Shown one piece after another: positions 1 through 10,807 of a DNA stretch of 64,000 bases. Position numbers and translations under genes: made by a program. Each line of letters begins with the position of its first letter. Position 1 is the stretch's first letter. The stretch is from Alkaliphilus peptidifermentans DSM 18978 (GTDB lineage: Bacteria > Bacillota > Clostridia > Peptostreptococcales > Natronincolaceae): the NCBI RefSeq assembly GCF_900101495.1, contig NZ_FMUS01000014.1:47395-111394 (forward strand), written 5' to 3'. Under the pieces are notes generated by a model that saw only the letters and a list, made by a program, of their open reading frames with translations, ran no database searches and was not told where the DNA came from.

Positions 1-520
1 TTAATGTTCTTTCACCGTTACCACCTTGCCAACAGCCTACACTTTTCCCTATTAAATCATCTAATGATTCCATTGTGTTATCACTTCTTACAGCGAAGTC
101 ATAATAGCTATAAGCATAGGGCTCCGTAAAGTTATATTTTTCTTTTCTTTCCTCTGTTATAGACATTTGATGTGCTATTGTATCAATTCTTCCTGTGTCT
201 AGCATACCAATCAGTCCACTAAATCTAGATGTCTCAAAGCTGATCTCTAAGTTATTTCTTTTTGCAATTTCGTTCCATACATCAATCTCAAATCCTTGTA
301 ACACTCCATCTTTCTGAAATGCCCAAGGATAATACTCTCCTGAAGTACCTACAACTATTTTTTCTTGTTCCTCTTCATCTACCTCCTCAACTACTCCTTC
401 TACTACTGCGTCCTCCACATCCCCTTCAGCTGCACCTGTACTGCCAGTACAGCCCAACTGTGTCAATAAAACTACTATCATTAGTCCTACAATCGCAATC
501 CCTTTTCTCTGATTAAACAT
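1..520 (-). CDS. amino-acid-type ABC transporter substrate-binding lipoprotein (partial, runs off left edge)
   Basis: The first 173 codons are visible; the C-terminus lies beyond base 1. The N-terminus is a lipoprotein signal: short basic start, hydrophobic stretch, then a lipobox ending LGC near residue 24, followed by a Glu/Val-rich linker. After the linker the protein reads like a family 3 solute-binding protein, with the segments GTSGEYYPW, GFEIDVW and IGMLDTGRIDTIAHQMSIT. These segments match periplasmic binding proteins for polar amino acids or cystine. It should be anchored outside the membrane and feed a permease, whose genes would lie off the window. The ATG has a good upstream GGAGG-type site. 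The exact substrate cannot be told. Confidence 0.85.
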   Translation of the reverse strand, partial: MFNQRKGIAIVGLMIVVLLTQLGCTGSTGAAEGDVEDAVVEGVVEEVDEEEQEKIVVGTSGEYYPWAFQKDGVLQGFEIDVWNEIAKRNNLEISFETSRFSGLIGMLDTGRIDTIAHQMSITEERKEKYNFTEPYAYSYYDFAVRSDNTMESLDDLIGKSVGCWQGGNGERTL

Positions 521-752
521 CCCAAATTCCTCCTTCTTTACAATCTCTCTTCTATAGCTCTTACAAACAAGTTAATATTACCATCATATTACTTATTTGC
601 AAAATTGAAACTTTCTATCGGATACAGTTCTTCTATAGTAAAAGTTGATAATTAATTAACAATGTGTGTGTATCTGTTTATCATACTCACTGAAATATCA
701 ACGCATAAAAATCCAGATTTTTCTTTAAGCTGTATAATCCTCACATAAAAAC

Positions 753-792
753 AACAGTGATTTATAGATGTAAACCTATAAAAACCACTGTT
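753..792 (-). terminator. hairpin, possible minus-strand terminator
   Basis: Arms AACAGTG...CACTGTT with an inner TTTATAG/CTATAAA helix form a stem that is followed by GTTTTTATG when read on the minus strand. No minus-strand gene directly upstream was found, so its client is unclear. The rest of 521-1010 shows no gene. Confidence 0.4.
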
Positions 793-1010
793 TTACTACC
801 CGCAGCAGAGCTAATTGCGACACAACCTAAAATGCACTATTATTTTGTCCTCCTATTATCTAAAGTAGGGGAAGATTCCTATTCTCCTGCCAAAGAAGTA
901 CTTTATTGACTGAATGTTCATTTTTATTTTTATCTACCTATTTGTTTTCTCGGTGCTCTGTCTAAGGATCTATTGGATACTTTCTTAAAAAAATAGAGGA
1001 GATTCTAATT

Positions 1011-1226
1011 TTGAAAATCATTGTTTCCCCTTTGGTTGTCACTATTTTATTATATGGTTTTTCCGATAGGCTGCTGGAGAAACTCTTTATTCAGCCCTTT
1101 ACTGCTTCGTGATATACCATGGGATTGATTAGCTTTGAGGTGTTGGTGAAATATAGCAGTATGAAAAACATAGGGGTGTTAGTGGAGGAAGTGTATCGGA
1201 TAAAATGGTTGTGGAAAACAATATAA
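1011..1226 (+). pseudogene. small ORF interrupted by one in-frame TGA
   Basis: A TTG start preceded by a GAGGAGA-type ribosome site opens a 33-codon hydrophobic peptide (begins KIIVSPLVVTILLYGF) that ends at TGA 1110-1112. The same frame then stays open for 37 more codons to a TAA, with the peptide EVLVKYSSMKNIGVLVEEVY in the second part. The second part also has its own ATG at 1119. This could be a decayed gene, two tiny ORFs, or a TGA readthrough. I do not recognise the protein, and coding status is uncertain. Confidence 0.3.
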
Positions 1227-1300
1227 ATAAGGCCTTTTGTAAAAGGGTAATTGGACTAAGACATTGCTTATGGCATAATAGAATACAAGGGGGTTTGGAT

Positions 1301-1687
1301 ATGCTTAAATTATTTCTTATAATTTCTTCAATTTATTTGTTTGCGCAAATGACATTGTTCTTATTCTCATCTAGAATATTTTATAAGTTTACCGATTTTT
1401 TTAGCGACACTATAAAATCAAACTTAAGATATAATAAGTTTAGTTACTTACTAGTTACATACATTACTTCTGTCTATGCTTTTATAAAAGGAATTCAAAT
1501 GGACAAAAGTCAAAATTTAGATTTGCTTAAATTTTTTTTGCTAGTTGTTTTACTAGTAATATCTATACCTATAAATATTGGTTTGACAAGTATAAAAAAT
1601 ATACACTTAAGGCATGGTATAACAATGTTTTTGGGAATATTTTTAGCTGCTATTATATTTTGGGCCGCTTTATTTAGTTCTTTATAA
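1301..1687 (+). CDS. small hydrophobic membrane protein, unknown function
   Basis: This 128-aa protein has no recognised family. An N-terminal hydrophobic segment (about residues 3-24), a second around residues 80-98 and a third around 105-127 suggest three transmembrane helices. A short polar region rich in Asn, Lys and Tyr lies between the first and second. The ATG at 1301 follows a run of five G with suitable spacing; a longer reading from 1205 lacks a ribosome site. It sits alone on the plus strand, convergent with groEL. Confidence 0.55.
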   Translation: MLKLFLIISSIYLFAQMTLFLFSSRIFYKFTDFFSDTIKSNLRYNKFSYLLVTYITSVYAFIKGIQMDKSQNLDLLKFFLLVVLLVISIPINIGLTSIKNIHLRHGITMFLGIFLAAIIFWAALFSSL

Positions 1688-1744
1688 GTTCACCTTGTAC
1701 ACATTACTCTCAAGATTTATTATGAAAAGTATTTACAAAAAATA

Positions 1745-1783
1745 AGATTGCCCACGAAAGATAATAAAAACCGTGGGCAATCT
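1745..1783 (-). terminator. intrinsic terminator of groES-groEL
   Basis: Perfect 12-bp arms AGATTGCCCACG and CGTGGGCAATCT flank a 15-nt loop. On the minus strand the stem is followed by TATTTTTTG. It lies about 75 nt beyond the groEL stop. Confidence 0.85.
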
Positions 1784-1857
1784 GTGTGAAAAACACTATT
1801 TTACATGGCACGAAGCACCGTCAAGCTAGTGTTTAACTTATTTAATTTTGTGGGTGA

Positions 1858-3513
<1,656 letters not shown>

Positions 3514-3553
3514 TTAATATTTAAGTAAGTATTGAGTATTGTTTGTAACTTAT

Positions 3554-3838
3554 TTATTCAACTATAGCCAAAATGTCATTTTGTCTCAATATGGTATACT
3601 CAACTCCATCATGTTTAACCTCTGTACCGGCATACTTAGAGAAGATAACCTTATCTCCTACCTTTACTTCCATAACTACTTCTTTACCATCAATCATTCC
3701 ACCTGGACCTACTGCCATAATTTCTGCCATCTGGGGTTGTTCCTTTGCAGTTCCTGGAAGAACAATTCCGCTTTTGGTTTTTTCTTCAGCTTCAAGTCTC
3801 CTAATTACTACTCTGTCGCCTAAAGGTTTAATATTCAT
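3554..3838 (-). CDS. groES: co-chaperonin GroES (10 kDa)
   Basis: Seven-subunit lid for the GroEL chamber. The 94 aa cover the whole family length: N-terminal [16 protein letters not shown], the mobile loop [11 protein letters not shown] around residues 18-28 that contacts GroEL, and the C-terminal [11 protein letters not shown]. The start follows a GGAGGGT ribosome site. It is first in the operon, with CIRCE about 50 nt upstream, so it should be induced by heat or protein-unfolding stress through HrcA. Confidence 0.98.
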   Translation of the reverse strand: MNIKPLGDRVVIRRLEAEEKTKSGIVLPGTAKEQPQMAEIMAVGPGGMIDGKEVVMEVKVGDKVIFSKYAGTEVKHDGVEYTILRQNDILAIVE

Positions 3839-3889
3839 AGTGAACCCTCCTTAAATTATTATTATAATTAAATTTTATACTTTTTCCTG

Positions 3890-3916
3890 TTAGCACTCAC
3901 CATCAACGAGTGCTAA
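3890..3916. promoter_or_regulatory. CIRCE operator (HrcA site)
   Basis: Perfect TTAGCACTC-N9-GAGTGCTAA inverted repeat between the groES start and the likely promoter. Upstream on the minus strand a TTGCTA-N17-TAACAT pair and an overlapping TATAAT are candidate promoter elements. HrcA itself is not in this window. Confidence 0.97.
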
Positions 3917-4112
3917 TCACAATTATAATGTTATATAAAAGTAAATATTGTAGCAAACCCCATTTTTCTTTATTTTAGCCTATATTTACCATCTATACGT
4001 TATTCATATTGATTATCACTTCTTTTCAATTATTTCCTTCGTTTTTCAAAGTCTTACTTTTATATTCATATTTTATCCTATTAATAATCTAATAATTGAA
4101 AATTTTTCACTA

Positions 4113-4138
4113 AAAAACACCCAAAATCGGGAGTTTTT
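4113..4138. terminator. AT-flanked hairpin, possible terminator
   Basis: AAAAAC and CCC pair with GGG and GTTTTT around a 6-nt loop with one mismatch. It could act in either orientation. The gap 3917-4195 otherwise shows only AT-rich DNA. Confidence 0.35.
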
Positions 4139-4195
4139 AATAGCTTATGTTGGTTTATTCACCAGAGGAATGCATTTGGTTAAAACACAAATAAA

Positions 4196-4220
4196 GGTAG
4201 TATTCCGAAGAATAACTACC
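4196..4220 (-). terminator. intrinsic terminator after the DUF554 gene
   Basis: GGTAGT...ACTACC with inner ATTC/GAAT forms a hairpin. On the minus strand it is followed by TTTATTTGTGTTTT. It sits 36 nt past the stop of the DUF554 gene. Confidence 0.7.
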
Positions 4221-4255
4221 CTAAATATTAATACTTATTATTAATTTGCAATTTA

Positions 4256-4975
4256 CTACAGAAGCATCTCAAAGAATGAAATTACCCTTATTAAAAATGG
4301 CTCTATAAAGGGATAAAAAATTGGTAAAAACACAGCAGGTAGCATATTACCAACTGATATCTTTTTAATATCCAAAATATTTATTGCTATTCCCATGATC
4401 AACAGTCCACCAATTGCAGACATTTCACGTATAACCTCTGCAACAAGAAATGGTTTCACAAAGGATGCAGAAAAAGTAATAATGCCTTGATAAACAAAGA
4501 CTGCTATAGATGAAAACACAACTCCTATACCCAGGGTCGATGCAAATATTACTGCTGTTATTCCATCTATCAGTGATTTTGCAAATAATGTCTCATGGTT
4601 TCCTGTTAATCCACTTTCTAAAGAGCCCACAATAGCCATTGCACCAACACAGTATATTAAACTGGCTGTTACAAAACCCTTTGCCATCGATCCTTCTCCA
4701 CCTCTACCTACGTTGCCTTCTAACCAATCGCCTACTTTTTGTAGCTTATCTTCTATTGCAAAGGCTTCACCTATAATGCTACCAATTACTATGCAAAAAA
4801 TTACCAATATAATATTTTCACTTTTTAAGGCTCCCGATAGTCCTATTATAAAGACACATAGTCCTAAGCCTTGCATTATTGTATTTTTGAAGCTATCTGG
4901 AATTCCTTTTCGTAATAAAATCCCTGTTAACCCACCTATTATTATTGCTACTGCATTTACTATAGTACCTAACAT
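4256..4975 (-). CDS. DUF554 family membrane protein
   Basis: A 239-aa polytopic membrane protein of the DUF554 (YdfK-like) family, transport or sensing role unknown. It opens MLGTIVNAVAIIIGGLTG and has about six to seven hydrophobic helices, with the conserved segments IIGEAFAIEDKLQKVGDWLE and SLIYCVGAMAIVGSLESG. The ATG at 4975 follows an AAGGGGGAT site; an earlier ATG lies inside the preceding gene and has no such site. It starts immediately after the OGG-type glycosylase, so the two are probably co-transcribed. Confidence 0.85.
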   Translation of the reverse strand: MLGTIVNAVAIIIGGLTGILLRKGIPDSFKNTIMQGLGLCVFIIGLSGALKSENIILVIFCIVIGSIIGEAFAIEDKLQKVGDWLEGNVGRGGEGSMAKGFVTASLIYCVGAMAIVGSLESGLTGNHETLFAKSLIDGITAVIFASTLGIGVVFSSIAVFVYQGIITFSASFVKPFLVAEVIREMSAIGGLLIMGIAINILDIKKISVGNMLPAVFLPIFYPFIEPFLIRVISFFEMLL

Positions 4976-4976
4976 A

Positions 4977-5864
4977 TTAATCCCCCTTGCCAATTCCTAA
5001 TTCTCGACCGTAGTAAAACAAATACTGTTGTGCATAGCCAGCATATGACCCATATTGATTTTTTGCAAAATCCTCTATTTCCTTTGGTTTCATTTCACTA
5101 TGAAAATAAAAGTATTCCATCAGACGTTTAACCCACACGTCAACTGGAAAAGCATCTAGTTTACCAAAGGCAAAAAAAGCTATACAATTGGCAACCTTTG
5201 GCCCAACCCCACTGAAATCTATTAGGCCTTTTCTACAATGGTCTGTATTCTGTGCTCGGAGCATAGGAATTAGATTTGGGTTAGATAATACCTGATTTGC
5301 AGTTTTAATAATATAAGGACCACGATACCCCATATTGCAGGCTGATAAATCTTCTGGCTTAAGCTTGGCTATTATTTCAGGCCTTGGAAAACTATAATAT
5401 AGCTTACCGTTAAAGCTTCCAATTTCTTCACCATATTTACTGCACAATAATTCAATTGCCTTCATGATTCTTGGTATATTGTTATTTGCTGAAACAATAA
5501 AAGACACAATAGTTTCCCATGGTTCTTGTTTCAAAATACGAATACCATTACCAAATGACGTTGCCCTCTTCATTACATCATCTTTTTTAATAAGATTCTT
5601 TTTTATGATTGCATAATCAGTATTTAAATCAAAATAATTAATCCAAATTTCCTCAAAATCAATAGGATTAGTATTGAGCAGATGAATATCTTCGTCTATT
5701 TTATTAATATTTAATAGTTTGTTATACGCAACTCCGGTGTAGCTGTTATCATCTTCTTTTCTCCACCGAAAACATTGTCCACACTCAAAAATATCCTTTA
5801 ACTCAAAATCCTTAACATTCTTCACAATAATTTTATTGCTCTGATAAAGCCATTCATATTTCAC
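4977..5864 (-). CDS. 8-oxoguanine DNA glycosylase, OGG1 type
   Basis: Base-excision repair enzyme that removes oxidised guanine and nicks the abasic site. The 295-aa protein has the OGG N-terminal domain (ECGQCFRWR near residue 30) and a helix-hairpin-helix with Gly-Pro-rich loop (DFSGVGPKVANCIAFFAFGK). The Lys in GVGPKVANC corresponds to the Schiff-base lysine of human OGG1. The later PVDVWVKR carries the catalytic Asp. An OGG1-like rather than MutM enzyme is common in Clostridia. Its stop is one base before the DUF554 start. Confidence 0.92.
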   Translation of the reverse strand: MKYEWLYQSNKIIVKNVKDFELKDIFECGQCFRWRKEDDNSYTGVAYNKLLNINKIDEDIHLLNTNPIDFEEIWINYFDLNTDYAIIKKNLIKKDDVMKRATSFGNGIRILKQEPWETIVSFIVSANNNIPRIMKAIELLCSKYGEEIGSFNGKLYYSFPRPEIIAKLKPEDLSACNMGYRGPYIIKTANQVLSNPNLIPMLRAQNTDHCRKGLIDFSGVGPKVANCIAFFAFGKLDAFPVDVWVKRLMEYFYFHSEMKPKEIEDFAKNQYGSYAGYAQQYLFYYGRELGIGKGD

Positions 5865-5882
5865 TTAATCACCTATTTCTGT

Positions 5883-7169
5883 CTAATCTACTGCTACATA
5901 TATATAGTACATTTCAAGAAGCTGCTGACCAGTTTCAGCATCAAATAAAATAATAATTTGCTGATCATTTTTGGTTGTTTTAAATCTGTGGGTTAGTCTA
6001 GGCAAATATCTTGTTTCAAAAGATCGAATAACAGCTAGCCCGTCATACTCCATATTACCAATATCCTCTTGATGTTTTTCTTGAATTTCCTCTACTTCTA
6101 AAATACTTTCAGTCACTGGAATTTGACTACTTATAAAGTCATTACTATACTTTATTACATCTCCAATGCCAGAATCAATATTTATAGTGAATGCATCACT
6201 AAACATAGTAATATTTTTCTTAATTGGAGTAAACCGAAACGAATAAATTACATTATTGTTTTTTCCCTCCAATTGCATTTTAAACATTTCTTCCTTTACA
6301 TCTCCAGAATAGAAGTTGCTAAGAAAATCCCTAGCTAATATATTAGCTTGTCTTTGAGAAAAACTCCTGTTACTGCTTAATTCAGACTTAAGTTCATAAT
6401 TCCTTATTTGACCATTTATAGCATCAACCCATACAGTATAGCTGATATCCTTGTTGTAAAAGGTTAGATTATAATAGTGAACACCATCACGAAGCTTAAC
6501 ATTTTCTGAACTTTCAATTTCTAATCGTTGTAAATATGGAAATACTTCCTTTGCTTTATCAACTGCTACATCAAAGGTAATGTACTTAGGATGCTTATTA
6601 GGAGTTACACTATGACGATATAATCTTGCCATCTCTTCTATATTTCCAGCCACCTGACCAAGGCCACCATCACTTTCTTTATCACTTTTTAAATCATTTC
6701 CCCTATCTTTAATTTTGCTATGAACAACAAGTAATCTGTCAAGATTTTCATGAACCTTGTCCAATAATTCTATATCCTGTTCTGTTAGACGATTGTTATT
6801 ACTGGTATATTGTCTATTTAGGTGATTAACAACTGTGTTTCTTAAAACTTCAATTCCAGTTAAACCTCGTTGTAATCGCTCATTGGGCTTACGTTCAGAT
6901 TGATTAATATTTACCCAATGACCAAATGATACAGTCAACTCCTGTAAAGTACTTTGCAGGTTCTGCATAGATAATGGAGATTGGGTCTCTTTAAGTTCCC
7001 GTGCATACATCATACTTTGTCTTATATTACTTTCTATCTGTTGTGAAACCATTTGATTAGTGTCATATAATTTAGCTTTAGCATCCTGTAATTGAAAGTA
7101 ATAGTAAGAGTTACCTAATAAGCTTAAAATCAACACCAGATATATAAAATATCTCTTCCCCTGTACCAA
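5883..7169 (-). CDS. ypeB: spore germination protein YpeB
   Basis: YpeB is a spore inner-membrane protein needed for placing or protecting the cortex-lytic enzyme SleB. The sequence has an N-terminal membrane anchor (YFIYLVLILSLLGNSYYY), a long helical N-domain, and C-terminal PepSY-like repeats (FDVAVDKAKEVFPYLQRLEI; FSQRQANILARDFLSNFY). Length is close to the Bacillus protein. I set the start at TTG 7169, five bases after GGAGGGG; an ATG 39 nt upstream (7208) lacks a good site. sleB is not adjacent here, unlike in Bacillus. Presence implies endospore formation. Confidence 0.9.
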   Translation of the reverse strand: MVQGKRYFIYLVLILSLLGNSYYYFQLQDAKAKLYDTNQMVSQQIESNIRQSMMYARELKETQSPLSMQNLQSTLQELTVSFGHWVNINQSERKPNERLQRGLTGIEVLRNTVVNHLNRQYTSNNNRLTEQDIELLDKVHENLDRLLVVHSKIKDRGNDLKSDKESDGGLGQVAGNIEEMARLYRHSVTPNKHPKYITFDVAVDKAKEVFPYLQRLEIESSENVKLRDGVHYYNLTFYNKDISYTVWVDAINGQIRNYELKSELSSNRSFSQRQANILARDFLSNFYSGDVKEEMFKMQLEGKNNNVIYSFRFTPIKKNITMFSDAFTINIDSGIGDVIKYSNDFISSQIPVTESILEVEEIQEKHQEDIGNMEYDGLAVIRSFETRYLPRLTHRFKTTKNDQQIIILFDAETGQQLLEMYYIYVAVD

Positions 7170-7261
7170 GACTTCCCCTCCCTTACCTAATAACTCTTCA
7201 TTTATCATACCATAAACTGATGGTTGTGAACAGATTTACGTGTATAGTAACTGTTTTATCA

Positions 7262-8443
7262 TTACCTTCTAGCTACTCCCGTAATTGTTGCTGCTTTTGA
7301 AACAGCCTTTGCAACCTCAGCCACTACTTTTGGGTTAAAGGAGTCGGGTATGATGTAGTCAGAATTCAGCTCTTCATCTGTTATTATACCAGCAATTGCA
7401 TAGGCAGCTGCCATCTTCATTTCCTCATTTATGTCACTTGCTCTTACATCAAGGGCTCCTCTAAAGACTCCTGGGAATGCCAATACATTATTAATTTGGT
7501 TTGGGAAGTCTGATCTACCGGTTCCTACAATAAATGCACCAGCCTCTTTTGCTAAATGGGGCATTATTTCCGGAATAGGATTTGCCATTGGTAAAACAAT
7601 AGCTTTTTGTGCCATAGTAGAAACCATTTCTTTAGTAATCACATTAGGTGCCGATACTCCAATGAATACATCGCTTTTTTCCGTTGCAACCTCTAATCCA
7701 CCTACTAATTTTCGTGGATTTGTTATTGCTGCCACTTTTTCTTGATGGAGGTTATTATAGGGTGCTCCTACATAGATAATACCTTTACTACCAACCAATA
7801 CAATATCCTTTACTCCTGCAGATTGTAATAGCTTGCAAATGGCTATTCCTGCAGAGCCAGCACCGCTAATTACCACCCTTATTTCTTCAAAGGATTTATT
7901 AACCAGCTTAAGTCCATTAATTAAACCCGCTAATACAACTATAGCTGTACCGTGCTGATCGTCATGAAAAACTGGAATGTCAAGTTCCTTCTTTAATCTA
8001 TCTTCTATTTCAAAGCATCTAGGTGCTGAAATATCTTCTAAATTGATTCCACCAAAGGTGGGAGACATATATTTGACTGTTTGGACAATTTCATCCACAT
8101 CTTTAGTTGCCAAGCAAATAGGAAAAGCATCGATATTTGCAAAGGATTTAAAAAGAATTGCCTTCCCTTCCATAACTGGCATAGCAGCCTCTGGACCAAT
8201 ATCTCCTAAACCCAGCACCGCTGTACCATCAGTAACAACCGCCACTAGGTTACCCTTTGATGTATATTCATAGACTTTTTCTGGATTTTTATTAATTTCT
8301 TTACAAGGTTCAGCCACTCCAGGAGTATATGCTAAACTAAGGTCGTCACGATTATTCACCTTTAACTTCGATTCCATCGATATCTTTCCCTTTAATTTAC
8401 CATGAAGCTCAAGGCTTTTTTGAAAAACATCCAATACTAACAC
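7262..8443 (-). CDS. NAD(P)-dependent malic enzyme
   Basis: Oxidative decarboxylation of malate to pyruvate, cytoplasmic. The 393-aa bacterial short form contains the N-terminal catalytic domain (LAYTPGVAEPCKEI; VTDGTAVLGLGDIGPEAAMPVMEGK; FHDDQHGTAIVVLAGL with metal-binding Asp residues) and a Rossmann domain (VVISGAGSAGIAICKLL). The first codon is GTG at 8443, very close to a GGAAGGAA site; a TTG nine bases later has better spacing and may be the true start. It is a single gene, separated by a terminator from the upstream yqeB block. Confidence 0.95.
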   Translation of the reverse strand: MLVLDVFQKSLELHGKLKGKISMESKLKVNNRDDLSLAYTPGVAEPCKEINKNPEKVYEYTSKGNLVAVVTDGTAVLGLGDIGPEAAMPVMEGKAILFKSFANIDAFPICLATKDVDEIVQTVKYMSPTFGGINLEDISAPRCFEIEDRLKKELDIPVFHDDQHGTAIVVLAGLINGLKLVNKSFEEIRVVISGAGSAGIAICKLLQSAGVKDIVLVGSKGIIYVGAPYNNLHQEKVAAITNPRKLVGGLEVATEKSDVFIGVSAPNVITKEMVSTMAQKAIVLPMANPIPEIMPHLAKEAGAFIVGTGRSDFPNQINNVLAFPGVFRGALDVRASDINEEMKMAAAYAIAGIITDEELNSDYIIPDSFNPKVVAEVAKAVSKAATITGVARR

Positions 8444-8532
8444 TTCCTTCCAGGTTCAATAACATTTTTTTGTCTTAGCTCTATTTTATGATTATTAATA
8501 CAGGCTGTAAAGTTAAATGTACTTTGTAGAAA

Positions 8533-8571
8533 AAAAAGATGACACAAATTTTTATATTTGGTCATCTTTTT
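8533..8571 (-). terminator. intrinsic terminator after yqeB
   Basis: AAAAAGATGAC and GTCATCTTTTT pair, extended inside by CAAAT/ATTTG with one bulge. It works in the minus direction with a run of T, closing the catabolic block that ends with yqeB. The stretch 8444-8622 holds nothing else. Confidence 0.8.
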
Positions 8572-8622
8572 ATAATAGGCAAACCTGCATTTTTTATCCT
8601 CTTTTTCTTCTAATTGCTCACT

Positions 8623-8657
8623 ACTCATTACTCATTACTCATTACTCATTACTCATT
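8623..8657. repeat. 7-bp tandem repeat (ACTCATT)5
   Basis: Five perfect copies of ACTCATT. The array overlaps the last two codons and the stop of yqeB, so the repeat supplies the gene's end. Similar 7-bp arrays recur elsewhere in the window. Confidence 0.95.
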
Positions 8658-9440
8658 GCTCTTCATCAATATTGCTTCTAAAACACCACCTGCAATACAT
8701 CTGCCTTTATCAGATATAGTGGTAACAAAACTAATGTCGCCTCTTGGATCAACATCTCCTATTTTATATCCCTTTGAAACTGTTGTTCCATCATAAATCA
8801 ATCCTCTAATTATACCAGCTATATTTGATTTGATTTCTTTATCTTCCACCAGAGCAATAACATCATCTTTTTTTACTATATCACCGATTACCTTAAGATT
8901 TTTAATTTCTCCTTCTGCTGGTGCTCTTAACACCCTTTCTGTTGTATATCCCCCTATATCACCTGGCACTCCAGTATTTGCTTCGCTACAGCCATGAAAT
9001 ATAATGCGACCAAGATTATGACCCCTGTTGGTTTCAATTACCATATCAACATCTATACCTGCCACAAAACCTGGTCCTAATCCAATTACAATTGGTGCAT
9101 CATCAATATGGGTTCCAGTATTTTTCTTGGCCAATATTGCATCAACAAGAAAGTCGAATTTCATTTCATTTTTAATGTTTCCGTAGCCATCAGCAATAAC
9201 AGGAATAGCACCATCTTCTAGTATATTGGTGATATCCTGTATTGTTACTGCTCTCTTTGCCATGATCCCTTCTACCTGCCACTGACCTTCATATATACTA
9301 TTGGCAAAGGACACATGTCTCCTAATACATGTGGGCTTTTCTACATCTGTCATAACAACCTTAAACCCACTTCTAAAAAGCTTGTGGCCTACAGCAGTAG
9401 CAATATCTCCTGCCCCTTTAATGAGCACTTTCTTTTGCAT
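8649..9440 (-). CDS. yqeB: YqeB, selenium-dependent molybdenum hydroxylase accessory protein
   Basis: This 263-aa protein belongs to the YqeB (EF2563) family, linked by gene co-occurrence to molybdenum hydroxylases that need a labile selenium in their cofactor. It starts with a Rossmann-like loop (VLIKGAGDIATAVGHKLFRSG), has a middle segment DDAPIVIGLGPGFVAGIDVD, and ends with a lipoyl/barrel-like part (APAEGEIKNLKVIGDIVKKD). ATG 9440 follows AGGAG with 10-nt spacing; the ATG at 9461 lies before that site. It is the last gene of the block containing the xanthine-dehydrogenase-like subunits, its probable target. Confidence 0.88.
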   Translation of the reverse strand: MQKKVLIKGAGDIATAVGHKLFRSGFKVVMTDVEKPTCIRRHVSFANSIYEGQWQVEGIMAKRAVTIQDITNILEDGAIPVIADGYGNIKNEMKFDFLVDAILAKKNTGTHIDDAPIVIGLGPGFVAGIDVDMVIETNRGHNLGRIIFHGCSEANTGVPGDIGGYTTERVLRAPAEGEIKNLKVIGDIVKKDDVIALVEDKEIKSNIAGIIRGLIYDGTTVSKGYKIGDVDPRGDISFVTTISDKGRCIAGGVLEAILMKSNE

Positions 9441-9507
9441 AATTGTTATACTCCTATTCATTATTATTACCTATATTCAGTATACAACAGCCTAAATTAT
9501 TTATAAA

Positions 9508-10695
9508 CTAGAAGATATCTTCCTTCTGTAAATTTAGTATTTCATCAGAGGTTAGATTTAAAAGCTCCTTCAATATTTCTTCTGTATGTTGCCCTAAAAT
9601 TGGTGCAGGTTTAACAATTTCACCCTGTGTTTCACTCATCTTAATTGGTACTCCAGGCATCTTCAAGCCACCCGCAGTTGGATGGTAAACCTCTTTTATC
9701 ATTTCTCTAGCATTTATCTGTGGATTCTCAAGAACTTTATCTATTGTATTTATTGGCCCATTAGGTACTCCAGCTTCCTCCAGTATCTGAAGCCACTCTT
9801 TGGAGGTTTTTGTTCCGATAATCTTAGCAATAATTGGCCTCAGTTCTGCATAATTTTGGTTTCTAAGGGGGTTTGTTTTGAACCTATCATCTGCTATAAG
9901 ATCTTCTCTATTCATTATTTTACATAGCTTTCCCCATAGTCCATCATTTCCTGCTGCTATCATTATTTCTCCATCTAAAGTCTCAAAGGGCTCAAAGGGA
10001 ACAATTGAGGTATGTCGGTTTCCTGCGGGCATAGGAATTTCTCCAGTTACTACATATCTGGCAATAGCATTTTCCAAAATAGCAACTTGGCAATCTAACA
10101 TTGCAACATCCACCATTTGACCTTTTCCTGTCTGATTTCTATAGTTTAGTGCTGACAATATTCCTATAGCAGAAAATAATCCTGCAGTAATATCTCCAAT
10201 AGAAGGTCCTACTCGAGTTGGTTTTCCATCCTTTTCACCAGTTATACTCATAATTCCTCCCATAGCCTGAACTACAGCATCGTAGGCAGCTCTTTGGCTA
10301 TAGGGCCCAGTATGACCAAATCCAGAGCAAGCAGCATATATAATAGAAGGATTGATTTTTTTAAGTTCTTCATATCCTAGTCCTAGTTTTTCCATAGTGC
10401 CTGGTCTGAAGTTTTCTACAACTACATCACACTTCTTAACCATTTCAATGAATAGCTGCCGTGCTTTTTCCTTTTTGAGGTTTAATGTTATGCTTCTCTT
10501 ATTTCTATTCAAGCTTAGAAAATATGCACTTTCTCCTTTTACGTATGGCCCAAATTGTCTTGAATCATCACCAACACCTGGCATTTCTATCTTAATGATA
10601 TCTGCTCCCATATCACCTAAAACCATAGTGGCATATGGTCCTGCCAATACCCTCGTTAAATCTAAAACCTTTACTCCCTCAAGGGCTTGATTCAT
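9508..10695 (-). CDS. class III CoA-transferase (CaiB/BaiF family)
   Basis: Transfers CoA between carboxylic acids through an enzyme-bound aspartyl anhydride. The 395-aa sequence has the family start (LEGVKVLDLTRVLAGPYATM), the GADIIKIEMPGVGDDSR segment, and LNLKKEKARQLFIEMVKKCDVVVENFRPG. An Asp in the AMLDCQVAILEN region (about residue 180) may be the catalytic residue but was not aligned. The substrate is unknown; formyl-CoA:oxalate transferase belongs to the same family. That would fit an oxalate or oxamate product from the neighbouring genes, but this is inference. Start follows GGAGGGAGA. Confidence 0.92.
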   Translation of the reverse strand: MNQALEGVKVLDLTRVLAGPYATMVLGDMGADIIKIEMPGVGDDSRQFGPYVKGESAYFLSLNRNKRSITLNLKKEKARQLFIEMVKKCDVVVENFRPGTMEKLGLGYEELKKINPSIIYAACSGFGHTGPYSQRAAYDAVVQAMGGIMSITGEKDGKPTRVGPSIGDITAGLFSAIGILSALNYRNQTGKGQMVDVAMLDCQVAILENAIARYVVTGEIPMPAGNRHTSIVPFEPFETLDGEIMIAAGNDGLWGKLCKIMNREDLIADDRFKTNPLRNQNYAELRPIIAKIIGTKTSKEWLQILEEAGVPNGPINTIDKVLENPQINAREMIKEVYHPTAGGLKMPGVPIKMSETQGEIVKPAPILGQHTEEILKELLNLTSDEILNLQKEDIF

Positions 10696-10807
10696 GTTCT
10701 CCCTCCATTCTCTATAGTATACTCATCCTTAATTTTTCTTTTTTAGATTTTTATCATTCAACATTCTACATTTAACAATTTCTTAACTTTTAACTCTTTA
10801 GGTTGTT

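Noticed and set aside
8437..8628. 63-aa minus-strand ORF before malic enzyme
   Set aside because: It crosses the terminator hairpin, has no ribosome site and no family.
8600..8660. Possible CRISPR array from repeated units
   Set aside because: Units are 7 bp, directly adjacent with no spacers, and no cas gene is near.
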